Assembly: GCA_963712165.1 (NCBI GenBank)
Contig: CAVQGY010000004.1
Location: forward strand, 127,077-191,076
Source: B10-G9 sp963712165
GTDB taxonomy: Bacteria > Chloroflexota > Anaerolineae > Anaerolineales > UBA11858
Length of the DNA stretch: 64,000 nucleotides
Direction: 5' to 3'
Shown here: positions 7,109-16,268 of the stretch, piece by piece
How the letters are laid out: every line of letters begins with the position of its first letter
Position numbering within the stretch: the first letter of the stretch is position 1
The notes under the pieces: model-generated
Seen by the model: the letters and a program-made list of their open reading frames with translations, nothing else
What the model was told of the DNA's origin: nothing
Databases searched by the model: none
Made by a program: the position numbers and the translations under genes

Positions 7109-9742
7109 ATGGATATCATCCTAACTCACGAGCGGACAGATTTTGACGGCCTAGCTTCCCTTCTGGGAGCCTATTTGCTGGATCAGAATCTCACCCCCGT
7201 TCTTCCCCGGCAGTTGAACCGCAACGTTGAAGCTTTTCTGAATCTATATGGGGTCGAGCTTCCCTTTGTGGATCCCCGTGATTTGACGGGTGAGCCGATC
7301 CATTCGGTATGCCTGGTTGACACGCAAGCAATGACCAGCATCAAGGGCATGGTAAAGGATCTGCGAGTAAAGGTCGTCGATCACCACATCCGACGTGAGG
7401 ATATTCCGGATGATTGGGAGGTCACGATCCGTGACACGGGTGCGACAGTGACATTATTTGTAGCTGCCATCCAGGAACGTGATATACCTCTTACGCCTGT
7501 TGAAGCGACTTTACTTCTCCTGGGAATCTATGAGGATACGGGATCTCTATCTTACACAAGAACAACAGCCGAGGATATTTATGCTGCCGGCATTTTGGTG
7601 GAGCGGGGAGCCAGCCTGGAAATTGTTTCCGATTATATCAACCTGCCCCTTTCCCCGGCTCAGCAGCAGGTCTATGAGGACTTGCGGGCCAATGCCGAGA
7701 GCCTGATCATACATGGCCATAGCCTGATCGTCACCCAGGCTGATGCAACAGAATTGGAGGAAGAACTATCAAGCCTGGCCCATAAGCTCCGGGACCTCTT
7801 GGATCCTGATGCACTGTTCTTGCTTCTTAGTACATCCGGCGGCGTTCAGATCGTGGCACGTTCAACGGATGACCACATTGATGTTAGCGATATACTGGCT
7901 CAGTTTGAAGGTGGGGGAGGTCATCCCCGGGCTGCTGCTGCCCTGGTCAATGACGCCACGCTGTCAGACATTTATCAGCAATTGACTAAGATCCTTCCCC
8001 AATATGTCAAACCCGCTATTCGGGCCAAGGATATCATGTCCAAAGATCCCCAAACCCTGGCGCCCGATACACCAGTTAATGAAGTGGCTGAGCTGATGTT
8101 GAGGTATGGGTATGAGGGCTATCCTGTTGTTGAAGATCAAAAGATCCTCGGTCTGGTCACCAGACGGGCGGTGGACCGGGCTCTGGCCCATGGGTTGGAT
8201 GTCACGGCTGCCAGCATCATGGAGGCAGGCGATGTGCGAGTCTTCCCTGCCGATTCAATCGAACAGATCCAGGATGTGATGATGGAGTCGGGTTGGGGCC
8301 AGATACCTGTCATCAGTTCCCGCTCCAAGAATATCGTAGGGATCATTACCCGAACAGATTTGATCAAGATATTGGCACCCCATAAACTCTCTCCCGGCCG
8401 CCAGAACCTGGCCGCGCGCCTGGAAAACACCCTGCCAGAAGGGCGGATCGCACTGCTGAAAAAGATTGCCGAAATTGCGGTGATTCAGAAGATCCCTCTC
8501 TATATTGTGGGCGGGTTTGTTCGTGATCTGCTCCTGGATACCCCCAGCCTTGATTTTGACCTGGTTGTTGAAGGGGATGCAATTGCCCTGGCTGAAGCCG
8601 TGCGCGAGAAGCTCGGCGGTCGTGTGACCAGCCACAGCCGGTTCGGAACTGCGAAATGGTTTATCGATAAAGAAGAGCTGATCATTCTTGGCTCTACCCA
8701 GAAGATCAAGGACTCCCTGCCTGATTCTTTGGATTTCATCAGTGCAAGGAGGGAGTTTTATACCCATCCAACAGCTTTACCGACAGTTGCCAGGGGTAGT
8801 ATTAAACTGGACCTCCACCGCAGGGATTTCACGATCAACACCCTTGCCATGCGACTGGATGGACAGCATTACGGAGAGCTGTATGATTATTGGGGTGGAA
8901 TGGCTGATATTCGGGGTCAGGTTGTAAAAGTCCTTCATTCCTTATCCTTTGTGGATGATCCTACCCGAATTCTGCGGGCAGTCCGATATGAGCAGCGTTA
9001 TGGTTTTATGATTGATGACCGTACCCGGGACCTGATGCTCGAAGCCAAAGGACTCCTAAAACGAGTGTCCGGAGACCGCATCCGCCATGAGTTTGATCGC
9101 ATCCAGGAGGAGAAGCAAGCAGCCTCGATGATGGACCGCCTCGCTGAACTGACAATACTCCAATCAATCCATCCTGATCTGGTCTGGAATGAGGATATCG
9201 GCAGATTGATAACATCTCTGCCGTCCAAGAAACCGCCGGGTGAATGGCTTTCGGAAGGTGACATCAAGGATCTGCCCTTAAAGAAATCCCTGTTTTATAT
9301 TCTCTGGTTAATGCATTCCCCTGAAAAAAGCACAGCCAGGACCCGTCTCCGTTTAGTTGGGTCACTATCTGAGGTGATCCGGCAGGCCTCACACTTGTGT
9401 GATGAGTTATCTGAGTTTGGTGATATGAAACCCAGCCAGGCAACGACCATTCTGGACAGGTTATCAAAACTCGCCATCTATGCAGTCTATCTTGCTTGTG
9501 GAGATTCTTCTCTGAAAGGGATTCTGTCCCGCTATTTATCATCCTGGCAGCATATTAAGACCTCGATTTCAGGGAAGGACTTGCAGGAAGCCGGTCTGGA
9601 TCCAGGACCACGCTACGCAGAGATCCTTTCTCGATTGAAGAATGCCAGGCTGGATGGTGAGATTTCCTCAGACAAGGAGGAAAAAGACCTGCTGAAGGTA
9701 TTATTAATGGAAGAAGAGGGCGGCTCATTATCCCCCGGATAA
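7109..9742 (+). CDS. DHH-CBS-nucleotidyltransferase fusion (CCA/poly(A) polymerase family)
   Basis: 877 residues from the ATG at 7109, preceded by GGGGG; an earlier in-frame ATG at 7064 lacks a ribosome site. An N-terminal DHH phosphoesterase spans about 1-165 (ERTDFDGLAS, CLVDTQ, KVVDHH), with a DHHA1 part carrying FEGGGGHPRAAAA near 265. Two CBS domains follow (AKDIMSKDPQTLAPD near 307; the second near 370). A class II nucleotidyltransferase head comes next, with YIVGGFVRDLLLD near 464 and the catalytic DFDLVVEGD. RNA-binding helices end the chain, and there is no HD domain. The polymerase half resembles tRNA CCA- or A-adding enzymes; the DHH part could trim RNA or hydrolyse oligo- or dinucleotides. 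The CBS domains suggest nucleotide control. Confidence 0.9.
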   Translation: MDIILTHERTDFDGLASLLGAYLLDQNLTPVLPRQLNRNVEAFLNLYGVELPFVDPRDLTGEPIHSVCLVDTQAMTSIKGMVKDLRVKVVDHHIRREDIPDDWEVTIRDTGATVTLFVAAIQERDIPLTPVEATLLLLGIYEDTGSLSYTRTTAEDIYAAGILVERGASLEIVSDYINLPLSPAQQQVYEDLRANAESLIIHGHSLIVTQADATELEEELSSLAHKLRDLLDPDALFLLLSTSGGVQIVARSTDDHIDVSDILAQFEGGGGHPRAAAALVNDATLSDIYQQLTKILPQYVKPAIRAKDIMSKDPQTLAPDTPVNEVAELMLRYGYEGYPVVEDQKILGLVTRRAVDRALAHGLDVTAASIMEAGDVRVFPADSIEQIQDVMMESGWGQIPVISSRSKNIVGIITRTDLIKILAPHKLSPGRQNLAARLENTLPEGRIALLKKIAEIAVIQKIPLYIVGGFVRDLLLDTPSLDFDLVVEGDAIALAEAVREKLGGRVTSHSRFGTAKWFIDKEELIILGSTQKIKDSLPDSLDFISARREFYTHPTALPTVARGSIKLDLHRRDFTINTLAMRLDGQHYGELYDYWGGMADIRGQVVKVLHSLSFVDDPTRILRAVRYEQRYGFMIDDRTRDLMLEAKGLLKRVSGDRIRHEFDRIQEEKQAASMMDRLAELTILQSIHPDLVWNEDIGRLITSLPSKKPPGEWLSEGDIKDLPLKKSLFYILWLMHSPEKSTARTRLRLVGSLSEVIRQASHLCDELSEFGDMKPSQATTILDRLSKLAIYAVYLACGDSSLKGILSRYLSSWQHIKTSISGKDLQEAGLDPGPRYAEILSRLKNARLDGEISSDKEEKDLLKVLLMEEEGGSLSPG

Positions 9743-9834
9743 TAAGTGGCTGGCCTGATAAAATGCCTTGCCAGTTGATTTGAAACATGATATTATGTTT
9801 TTCCAGAGGGGGGAAGCAATATTGGCGGCAACGG

Positions 9835-9859
9835 AAAGTGGGACACCCCCACTTTTTTT
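9835..9859 (+). terminator. Intrinsic terminator before nusA
   Basis: The stem AAAGTGGG/CCCACTTT (9835-9842 with 9848-9855) has a five-base loop and a T7 run. It ends the DHH-CBS-polymerase transcript about 54 bases before nusA. It could also act as a leader attenuator if the nusA promoter lies upstream of it. Confidence 0.75.
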
Positions 9860-9913
9860 AATGCCTCTCAGCCTGAGCCCACCCTCCCGGTCATTGTAGT
9901 TGGAGATATAGAT

Positions 9914-11824
9914 ATGAAAACAGAATTTGCTTTGGCGTTTAAACAGGTCATCAACGAAAAAAATCTCCCTGAGGAAATCATTGTCGAGGCATTGGAGGAT
10001 GCGATGGTATCGGCTTACCGCCGATCTGTAAACGCTTCCAGCGCCCAGAAAGTCGAGGCGGAGATCGATCTCGAATCAGGTGAGGTCACCGTATTTGTGG
10101 AGAAGGAAGTCGTGGAAGATATCCATGACGACCGCACAGAAGTCCTGATTGAGGTAGCTCGTAAGGTAAATCCAGATACGGCACTAGGAGACCTGGAAAT
10201 GGTGGAAAGCACACCTGAGGATTTCGGACGTGTTGCTGCCCAAACTGCTAGGCAGGTCATTCAACAGCGTATCCGCCAAGCTGAACGAGCATCCCAGTAT
10301 GAATATTACAGCAATAAAATCGGGGAGATCGTTACAGGTGTCATTCAAGCAGTCCACCGCCATGAACTTACGATCGGTTTGAATATTAACGCAGAAGGCA
10401 AAATGCCCCGCAACCAGCAAATCACTAAGGAATATTACAGGGTTCATGACCGCATCCGGGCTTTGCTGCTGGATGTTGAGGAAACAACCCGAGAGCCGAG
10501 GATCATCCTTTCGCGAGCCCACAGGGATTATCTGCGCCGGCTGCTGGAAAATGAAGTCCCCGAGATTTACCAGGGATTGGTCGAGATTCGTTCTATCGCT
10601 CGTGAAGCTGGGTATAGGTCCAAGGTGGCAGTTACAGCGCTCAAACCAGGTGTAGATCCTGTAGGAGCTTGTGTGGGCATCCGGGGTGTGAGGATCCAAG
10701 CCATTGTCAGGGAATTGAGTGATGAAAAGATCGACGTCATCGAGTGGAATCCCAATACTGAGGAATTTATCGCTAAAGCTTTAAGTCCAGCCCGAGTGCT
10801 GAGTGTCTTCCTAAATAAGGAAGCCGATGGTATGCCCACGGCGACTGTGGTTGTTCCGGAGGATCAGCTGAGCCTGGCGATTGGCCGGAACGGGCAAAAT
10901 GCCCGGTTGGCTGCCAAGCTTTCCGGCTGGCGGATTGATATCAAAGGTTTATTTGAAGCTGTATCTGAGACCCTATTTAAGATCCAGGATGATCCCCAAT
11001 ACACACAGTTTCAAGACCTTGAAGCTGGTTCTATCCCCAGGATCGAATCTATACTGGCAAAGAAAGCAGAGGGTCGTCCGATCACACCAGAAGAATACCG
11101 AGAACTCCATCTATTCAATAATCGTGTGGAATCCGGGCTTATCGAGGAGCGTCGGGAAGTCACCAAACAGCAGAAAGCCCGGATACAGGCAGCCAGAGAA
11201 GCTGTCCCTGATGATGCATATGATCTGCCTATTATGACTTTGGGTTTGCCCACTATAGTGGAAAACCTGCTGGATGAAGCCGGCTTGATCAATGTGGGTG
11301 ACCTGGCTTACCGCCTGCTGCTGGTTCCGAGTTCCATTAGAGGTATTGACGGCATTGGCCCTGCCTATGTCGAACAAATTGAAAGCGCCCTAGAGGTCAT
11401 GATCGGCTATGCGCCCCTTTCGGATGAGTTTGATGTTGATGAAGAACTGATCCTGCCTGGCACTGCTACTGCTGTGGAAGAAGATAGTGTAGATGTTGAA
11501 GGCGAAGGTGAAGAGGCTGCCGTGGTTGATGAACAAGCGTCTGCTGAGGCTGAGGAGGAACTGATCAGCGAGGTTGAAGAGGAAGGCGCAGAAGCTGAAG
11601 AGGAAGGAGAAACCTCTGATGTCGATGAGCCAGAATCCGCTGAGACCGAAGAGGAATCGACCAGACCTGCTGAGGAAGAGAGTACTGAAATTGAAGAGGA
11701 TGAAGACTCTCCTGACACTGATGAAGAGTCAACCCCTGGTGAAGAGGAAGATCCACTGGATGATGAGCAGGGTGCTTCAGAAGATTCAGAGGATGTTGAC
11801 GATGAGGATGAATCCGAGGAGTAA
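9914..11824 (+). CDS. nusA: Transcription termination/antitermination factor NusA with long acidic tail
   Basis: 636 residues. The NusA N-terminal RNA-polymerase-binding domain covers about 1-130, an S1 domain about 135-200 and two KH domains about 230-345 (VGACVGIRGVRIQAIVREL and LAIGRNGQNARLAAKLSGW are the signature loops). A helix-hairpin-helix segment follows at about 435-500 (IDGIGPAYVEQI). Residues from about 510 to the end are almost entirely Glu, Asp, Ser and Thr, an unusually long acidic tail for NusA. The protein modulates pausing, termination and ribosomal RNA antitermination. It heads the rnpM-infB-rbfA block. No rimP gene precedes it here, although rimP usually does in other bacteria. 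Confidence 0.95.
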   Translation: MKTEFALAFKQVINEKNLPEEIIVEALEDAMVSAYRRSVNASSAQKVEAEIDLESGEVTVFVEKEVVEDIHDDRTEVLIEVARKVNPDTALGDLEMVESTPEDFGRVAAQTARQVIQQRIRQAERASQYEYYSNKIGEIVTGVIQAVHRHELTIGLNINAEGKMPRNQQITKEYYRVHDRIRALLLDVEETTREPRIILSRAHRDYLRRLLENEVPEIYQGLVEIRSIAREAGYRSKVAVTALKPGVDPVGACVGIRGVRIQAIVRELSDEKIDVIEWNPNTEEFIAKALSPARVLSVFLNKEADGMPTATVVVPEDQLSLAIGRNGQNARLAAKLSGWRIDIKGLFEAVSETLFKIQDDPQYTQFQDLEAGSIPRIESILAKKAEGRPITPEEYRELHLFNNRVESGLIEERREVTKQQKARIQAAREAVPDDAYDLPIMTLGLPTIVENLLDEAGLINVGDLAYRLLLVPSSIRGIDGIGPAYVEQIESALEVMIGYAPLSDEFDVDEELILPGTATAVEEDSVDVEGEGEEAAVVDEQASAEAEEELISEVEEEGAEAEEEGETSDVDEPESAETEEESTRPAEEESTEIEEDEDSPDTDEESTPGEEEDPLDDEQGASEDSEDVDDEDESEE

Positions 11825-11838
11825 ATAATAAAGATCGA

Positions 11839-12144
11839 ATGACAAGACGCAAGCATCAACCCCAACGCATGTGTGTGGCTTGCCGGCAGAGCCAGGACAA
11901 AAAAGCCCTGGTGCGTCTGGTGAGAACAGCGGATGGCGTACTTGTTGATGAAACCGGAAAGCTGCCAGGCCGGGGAGCATATTTACATGCTGATCCATCC
12001 TGTTGGGAAATCGGAATGAAAAAATCCCTTCAGAACGCATTAAGGACAGCTTTGAGCGAGGCAGATCTGGATCGAATGCGGAAATACGTGGATTCCATGC
12101 GGGAGGATTCTGATCCCGATGAACAGGTTGGAAGACCGGATTAA
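11839..12144 (+). CDS. rnpM: YlxR/RnpM family RNA-binding protein
   Basis: 101 residues of the DUF448/YlxR family. The signature is RMCVACRQ near residue 10, then LVRTADG and GKLPGRGAYLH near residue 45. The fold binds RNA, and Bacillus RnpM modulates RNase P. The gene lies between nusA and infB as in most bacteria, 14 bases after nusA and 24 before infB, so it is part of the same operon. It is slightly longer than the usual 90 residues because of an acidic C-terminus. Confidence 0.92.
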   Translation: MTRRKHQPQRMCVACRQSQDKKALVRLVRTADGVLVDETGKLPGRGAYLHADPSCWEIGMKKSLQNALRTALSEADLDRMRKYVDSMREDSDPDEQVGRPD

Positions 12145-12168
12145 TAATCAGGACCAATGAGGTAATAC

Positions 12169-13974
12169 ATGAGTGATAACGGACAAGAGACCAAAATAAT
12201 CGAATTGCCAAGCAGCATTACTGTCCGGGAATTGGCCCAAACTTTGGAAGCCAGTCCTATTGAGGTGATTAAAACCTTAATGGCGAACGGCATGATGGCA
12301 AATATCAACCAGCAAATTGATTTTGATACTGCCGCTATTGTGTCTGCTGAGATGGGATATGAGGCAATTCCAATCCAAGTTGAAGAAGTTGAAGAGCAGG
12401 AAGAGGTCGATGTCCCACTCTGGCGCCAGAAATTGGAGGAAGAAGATAAGGGACAACTGCAAGTCAGGCCTCCCGTTGTTGCGATCCTGGGACATGTTGA
12501 TCATGGCAAGACATCCTTGTTGGATGCTATCCGGCAGACGTCTGTGCAAGCAGGAGAAGCAGGTGGAATAACCCAACATATTGGTGCTTACCAGATCGTG
12601 CACAACGGTAGGACCATTACCTTCCTTGACACGCCTGGCCATGCTGCTTTTACTGCAATGCGGGCTCGTGGCGCCCAGGGTGCAGATATTGTCATTCTGG
12701 TTGTTGCTGCAGATGATGGAGTCAAGCCCCAGACAGAAGAGGCGATCGCGCATACTCGGGCAGCCCAGGTGTCTATGATCGTGGCTCTTAATAAGATAGA
12801 TAAAGATAATGCGGCCCAGGATACTGTAAAACAACAGCTGTCGGCTATAGGCATCGTTCCTGATGATTGGGATGGAGACACGATATTTGTTCCCGTTTCG
12901 GCCACTGAGAAAATCGGCTTGGATGATCTAATGGAAGCGATCCTGTTAGTTGCCGATGACCTGGATATCCGGGCAAATCCGGAAGGGGATATCTTCGGGA
13001 CGGTGATCGAGGCGGAAGTAACCAAGGGCCGAGGTGTGATGACTACCCTCTTGATCCAGAATGGAACCTTGAAAGTAGGGGAGACTGTATTGGCAGGCAA
13101 TTCCTACGGACGCATTAAAGCCATGTTTGATCATTCTGGCGCCCCGATCACGGAAGCCGGTCCTTCTGTTCCTGTATCTGTAATGGGACTTAATGATGTG
13201 CCTAGGGCAGGAGAATTATTCAATGTGGTTGCCAATGAAAAAGCAGCCCGGGAAGTGATAGATCAGCGAATAATAGAGGCAGAACAAAAAGAAACTGAAT
13301 TGGATCCGGCAGCCAGCCTCGAGCAGCTTTTTGCAAGGGTTCAGGCTGGTGAGGAAGAAGAGCTCCGCCTGATCATTAAGGCCGATGTGCAAGGTTCACT
13401 GGAACCGATCATTACCTCAGTTCAGGACCTGAAGAGTGGTGGTGAACAGGATATTGGCGTGAAGGTGATCTACTCAGGCACAGGAAGCATTAGCAATGAT
13501 GATGTCATGCTGGCATCCACAACAAAGTCAATCCTGATCGGGTTCAATGTTGGCCCGGATAACTCAGCCACCCGCCTAGCGGATTCGGAAGGGATATCCA
13601 TCCGGAAATACAAGATCATCTACCACCTTATTGAGGATATTGAAAAAGCCCTCAAAGGTATGCTGGAGCCGGTTGAAAAGAAGATCTTGATGGGCAGGGC
13701 GCAGGTATTGGCTGTCTTCCCGTCAGGGAAATATGACCAGGTTGCTGGCTGCCGAGTTGAGACTGGTGAGATCCGCCGAAATGCCAAGATACGCCTCCTC
13801 CGGGAAGGAAAAGTCGCCTTTGATGGCGGCATCGCATCCCTTAAGCGCCACAAAGATGATGTCAATGAAGTCCGGGAAGGCTTTGAATGTGGGATTGGTT
13901 TGAAAGGATTTTCTGGTTTCGAAGAAGGGGATATTCTGGAAAGTTATGTAATAGAAATGGTATCGGAGTTTTAA
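12169..13974 (+). CDS. infB: Translation initiation factor IF-2
   Basis: 601 residues, a short form lacking the long variable N-terminal region of enterobacterial IF-2. A small IF2_N domain is at about 10-60. The GTPase core has GHVDHGKTSLLDAI near 107, DTPGHAAF near 153 and NKID near 207. It is followed by IF-2 domain II, the conserved IF-2 domain near 390-500 and a C-terminal beta-barrel (initiator tRNA-binding) domain. It positions fMet-tRNA on the 30S subunit and promotes subunit joining. It is the third gene of the nusA operon; rbfA follows after 5 bases. Confidence 0.97.
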   Translation: MSDNGQETKIIELPSSITVRELAQTLEASPIEVIKTLMANGMMANINQQIDFDTAAIVSAEMGYEAIPIQVEEVEEQEEVDVPLWRQKLEEEDKGQLQVRPPVVAILGHVDHGKTSLLDAIRQTSVQAGEAGGITQHIGAYQIVHNGRTITFLDTPGHAAFTAMRARGAQGADIVILVVAADDGVKPQTEEAIAHTRAAQVSMIVALNKIDKDNAAQDTVKQQLSAIGIVPDDWDGDTIFVPVSATEKIGLDDLMEAILLVADDLDIRANPEGDIFGTVIEAEVTKGRGVMTTLLIQNGTLKVGETVLAGNSYGRIKAMFDHSGAPITEAGPSVPVSVMGLNDVPRAGELFNVVANEKAAREVIDQRIIEAEQKETELDPAASLEQLFARVQAGEEEELRLIIKADVQGSLEPIITSVQDLKSGGEQDIGVKVIYSGTGSISNDDVMLASTTKSILIGFNVGPDNSATRLADSEGISIRKYKIIYHLIEDIEKALKGMLEPVEKKILMGRAQVLAVFPSGKYDQVAGCRVETGEIRRNAKIRLLREGKVAFDGGIASLKRHKDDVNEVREGFECGIGLKGFSGFEEGDILESYVIEMVSEF

Positions 13975-13979
13975 ACATC

Positions 13980-14354
13980 ATGGTTTCTGAATCACGAAGC
14001 GATCGAATTGCAGACCGGATCATGCGGGAACTCACTTTGCTTTTCTTGCAAGAGATCAGCGATCCCCGTTTGGAAGGTGTAAATATCACCTATGTCGAAG
14101 TAGACCGGGAGCTCGCCTACGCAGACATCTATGTTTCTGTCCTGGATGGGGCGGATAGGCAGAGGGAGATCTTGCAGGCCCTAAAAAGGGCTACTGGGTT
14201 TATCCGCACCCAGCTAGCTATGTCCATTTCCCATCTAAGGACTTTTCCCCAGGTGCGTTTCCACTGGGATCCAGTACCTGAACGAGTGGAGAGACTGGAC
14301 CAGATTTATGCCGAGCTGGATGATGAAGAGGGGATAGACGAGCAGGATGAATAA
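13980..14354 (+). CDS. rbfA: Ribosome-binding factor A
   Basis: 124 residues from the ATG at 13980, which has GGAG upstream in the end of infB. An earlier in-frame ATG inside infB is rejected because the family begins SRSDRIADRI near the N-terminus. The KH-like RbfA fold is recognisable from ISDPRLEGVNITYVEV, DIYVSVL, and LRTFPQVRFHWD-VPERVERLD. It assists 30S maturation at the 5' end of 16S rRNA. The stop overlaps the start of nrnA by 8 bases. The C-terminus is acidic. Confidence 0.93.
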   Translation: MVSESRSDRIADRIMRELTLLFLQEISDPRLEGVNITYVEVDRELAYADIYVSVLDGADRQREILQALKRATGFIRTQLAMSISHLRTFPQVRFHWDPVPERVERLDQIYAELDDEEGIDEQDE

Positions 14355-15306
14355 CGAAAACATACAGGCGTTTGGGGATATGATCTCCAGAGCGGAGAGG
14401 ATTCTCATCATTTCCCATATCAGACCTGATGGAGATGCTGTCGGCTCATTACTGGGTTTGGGGTTGATGCTTGAAGAGCTGGGAAAGGAAGTCAATCTTG
14501 TCCTTGAGGACGGGGTTCCGATCGTATTCCAACATTTAACCGGAGCAGATAAGGTCATCCGGGAGGTCGCCGGGGTTTATGATCTGGTCATTGCTGTAGA
14601 TAGCTCCGATTTGGAGAGGACAGGGTCTGTCCTGGATGATTATGGAGACCCTGATATCAATATTGACCATCATCCGACCAATACTTATTTTGCCAGTTTG
14701 AATCTTGTTCGTGATACCGCGGTTGCGACTGTGGAGATCATCTACGATTTGGCTCTGGCACTATCCCTTCCGATCAATTTGCCCATCGCTGAAGCCTTGT
14801 TAACTGGACTGTTAACTGATAGTTTAGGTTTCAGGACCTCTAGCTCATCGGCCAGAACCTTGCGAATTGCAGCTGATCTTATGGATCGGGGCGCGAATTT
14901 ACAGGTCTTGTACCGGAAAGCCATGTTGGAAAAATCATTTGAGGCGGTCCGCTACTGGGGCCAGGGTTTGTCCCGCATTCAGCGGGAAGATCGCTTGATC
15001 TGGGCATCACTGACCCTTGAGGATCGAAAGGTTGCCGACTATTCCGGCCGGGATGATGCAGACCTGGTAAATATTCTTGCCAGGGTCAAGGATACGGATA
15101 TATGCGTGGTTTTCGTTGAGCAGACGGATGGGACTGTCAAGGTAAGCTGGCGATCGCAGCCAGCCTTTGATGTGGCCCGGATAGCTTCTCAGTTTGGAGG
15201 AGGGGGGCATAAACCTGCCGCAGGTGCAGATATTAAAGGTGATCTCGAGACTGTTCAGGTGGAAGTATTGGAAGCAACCAGAAAGTCCCTTGGAATTCAA
15301 GGTTGA
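14347..15306 (+). CDS. nrnA: DHH-family oligoribonuclease/phosphatase, NrnA-like
   Basis: 319 residues with the DHH phosphoesterase motifs ISHIRPDGDAVGSLLG near 20, VIAVDSSD near 81 and NIDHHPTN near 102. The C-terminal DHHA1 domain ends with ASQFGGGGHKPAAGA near 283. NrnA proteins degrade nano-RNAs and dephosphorylate pAp or pGpG; which of these dominates here cannot be read from sequence. The position between rbfA and truB is a conserved synteny in many Gram-positive and Chloroflexi genomes. The N-terminus overlaps the end of rbfA by 8 bases, implying coupled translation. Confidence 0.92.
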   Translation: MNNENIQAFGDMISRAERILIISHIRPDGDAVGSLLGLGLMLEELGKEVNLVLEDGVPIVFQHLTGADKVIREVAGVYDLVIAVDSSDLERTGSVLDDYGDPDINIDHHPTNTYFASLNLVRDTAVATVEIIYDLALALSLPINLPIAEALLTGLLTDSLGFRTSSSSARTLRIAADLMDRGANLQVLYRKAMLEKSFEAVRYWGQGLSRIQREDRLIWASLTLEDRKVADYSGRDDADLVNILARVKDTDICVVFVEQTDGTVKVSWRSQPAFDVARIASQFGGGGHKPAAGADIKGDLETVQVEVLEATRKSLGIQG

Positions 15307-15346
15307 TTCCATTCCTCAGTAGGTCTTATTGTTGGGGAGTTATTGT

Positions 15347-16258
15347 ATGAATAATGATGATTTGAAAGATTTTATCACTGGCGCGCTGGTGATTGACAAA
15401 CCGGTTGGGATGACCTCCCATGATGTTGTTAAGGTAGTCCGGAACGGCACAGGGATCCGCAGGGCGGGCCATACAGGCACCCTGGACCCCAGAGCTTCGG
15501 GTGTTCTGGTTGTGTTGATCGGACCAGCTGTACGTTTGAGTGAATTCCTCTCGGCATCCGATAAACGATACCAGGCGATCCTGCGCTTTGGGATCTCAAC
15601 GGACACATATGATACCGAAGGTGTTCAGATTGGGGAAACCAGATCTGTTGATCATCTGAAGGAAGATGATTTTCAGAGAATTCTTCGAGAGTATGAGGGG
15701 AGGATTGCCCAGGTACCACCTGCCCATTCAGCCATCAAGGTAAATGGACAAAAAGCTTATGATCTGGCTCGCCGAGGAGAGGATGTCCAATTAGAACCCC
15801 GCATGATCGATGTCTATAACCTGGAATTATTGGAATGGGCTCCACCTGAAGCAGTTGTAGATGTTTATGCTTCTTCAGGCACCTATGTGCGTTCCCTGGC
15901 GAATGACCTCGGTAATGATTTAGGCGTTGGTGCCCATCTGACTGGTCTGAGGAGAACAAAAAACGGCCAGTTCACATTGAGAGATGCAGTTCGCCTTCAG
16001 GATTTGAAGGAATCCTTTGAGATTGGAGATTGGTACAAACACCTGATTCCTGCTGCGGAAACCTTGGCTGATTGGCATACCATTGAGTTGACTCCTGAGG
16101 ATATGGATAAGATCAAACACGGCCACCGGATTCCTGCAGAGATCGGATCAAGTGGCTGGGCTCGTGGTTTGAGTGAACAAGGGGACCTGATCGCTCTTCT
16201 GGAGGTGGTTGAAGGGGATGATTTTTGGCAGCCCCGCAAAGTATTTATGACCACCTGA
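15347..16258 (+). CDS. truB: tRNA pseudouridine55 synthase
   Basis: 303 residues from the ATG at 15347, with GGGGAG seven bases upstream; a TTG 18 bases earlier is less likely. TruB hallmarks are VIDKPVGMTSHDVV, GHTGTLDPRASGVLVV (catalytic Asp in the GTLDP motif near residue 47), RYQAILRFG, and VPPAHSAIKVNGQKAYDLAR. The late element YVRSLANDLG is also present. It converts U55 of the T-loop of elongator tRNAs to pseudouridine. It is part of the rbfA-nrnA-truB-ribF run, with ribF 10 bases downstream. Confidence 0.96.
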   Translation: MNNDDLKDFITGALVIDKPVGMTSHDVVKVVRNGTGIRRAGHTGTLDPRASGVLVVLIGPAVRLSEFLSASDKRYQAILRFGISTDTYDTEGVQIGETRSVDHLKEDDFQRILREYEGRIAQVPPAHSAIKVNGQKAYDLARRGEDVQLEPRMIDVYNLELLEWAPPEAVVDVYASSGTYVRSLANDLGNDLGVGAHLTGLRRTKNGQFTLRDAVRLQDLKESFEIGDWYKHLIPAAETLADWHTIELTPEDMDKIKHGHRIPAEIGSSGWARGLSEQGDLIALLEVVEGDDFWQPRKVFMTT

Positions 16259-16268
16259 TTGGACATCT

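Noticed and set aside
11407..11865. Minus-strand serine-rich open frame opposite the end of nusA
   Set aside because: It is the antisense image of the Glu/Asp codons in the acidic NusA tail and has no ribosome site.
14049..14067. GCAAGAG...GCGATCCC in rbfA, resembling the core of the conserved leader RNA
   Set aside because: It lies inside the rbfA coding sequence (LQEISDPR), lacks the GTGCTNCC block at the right distance and has no closing helix; coincidence.
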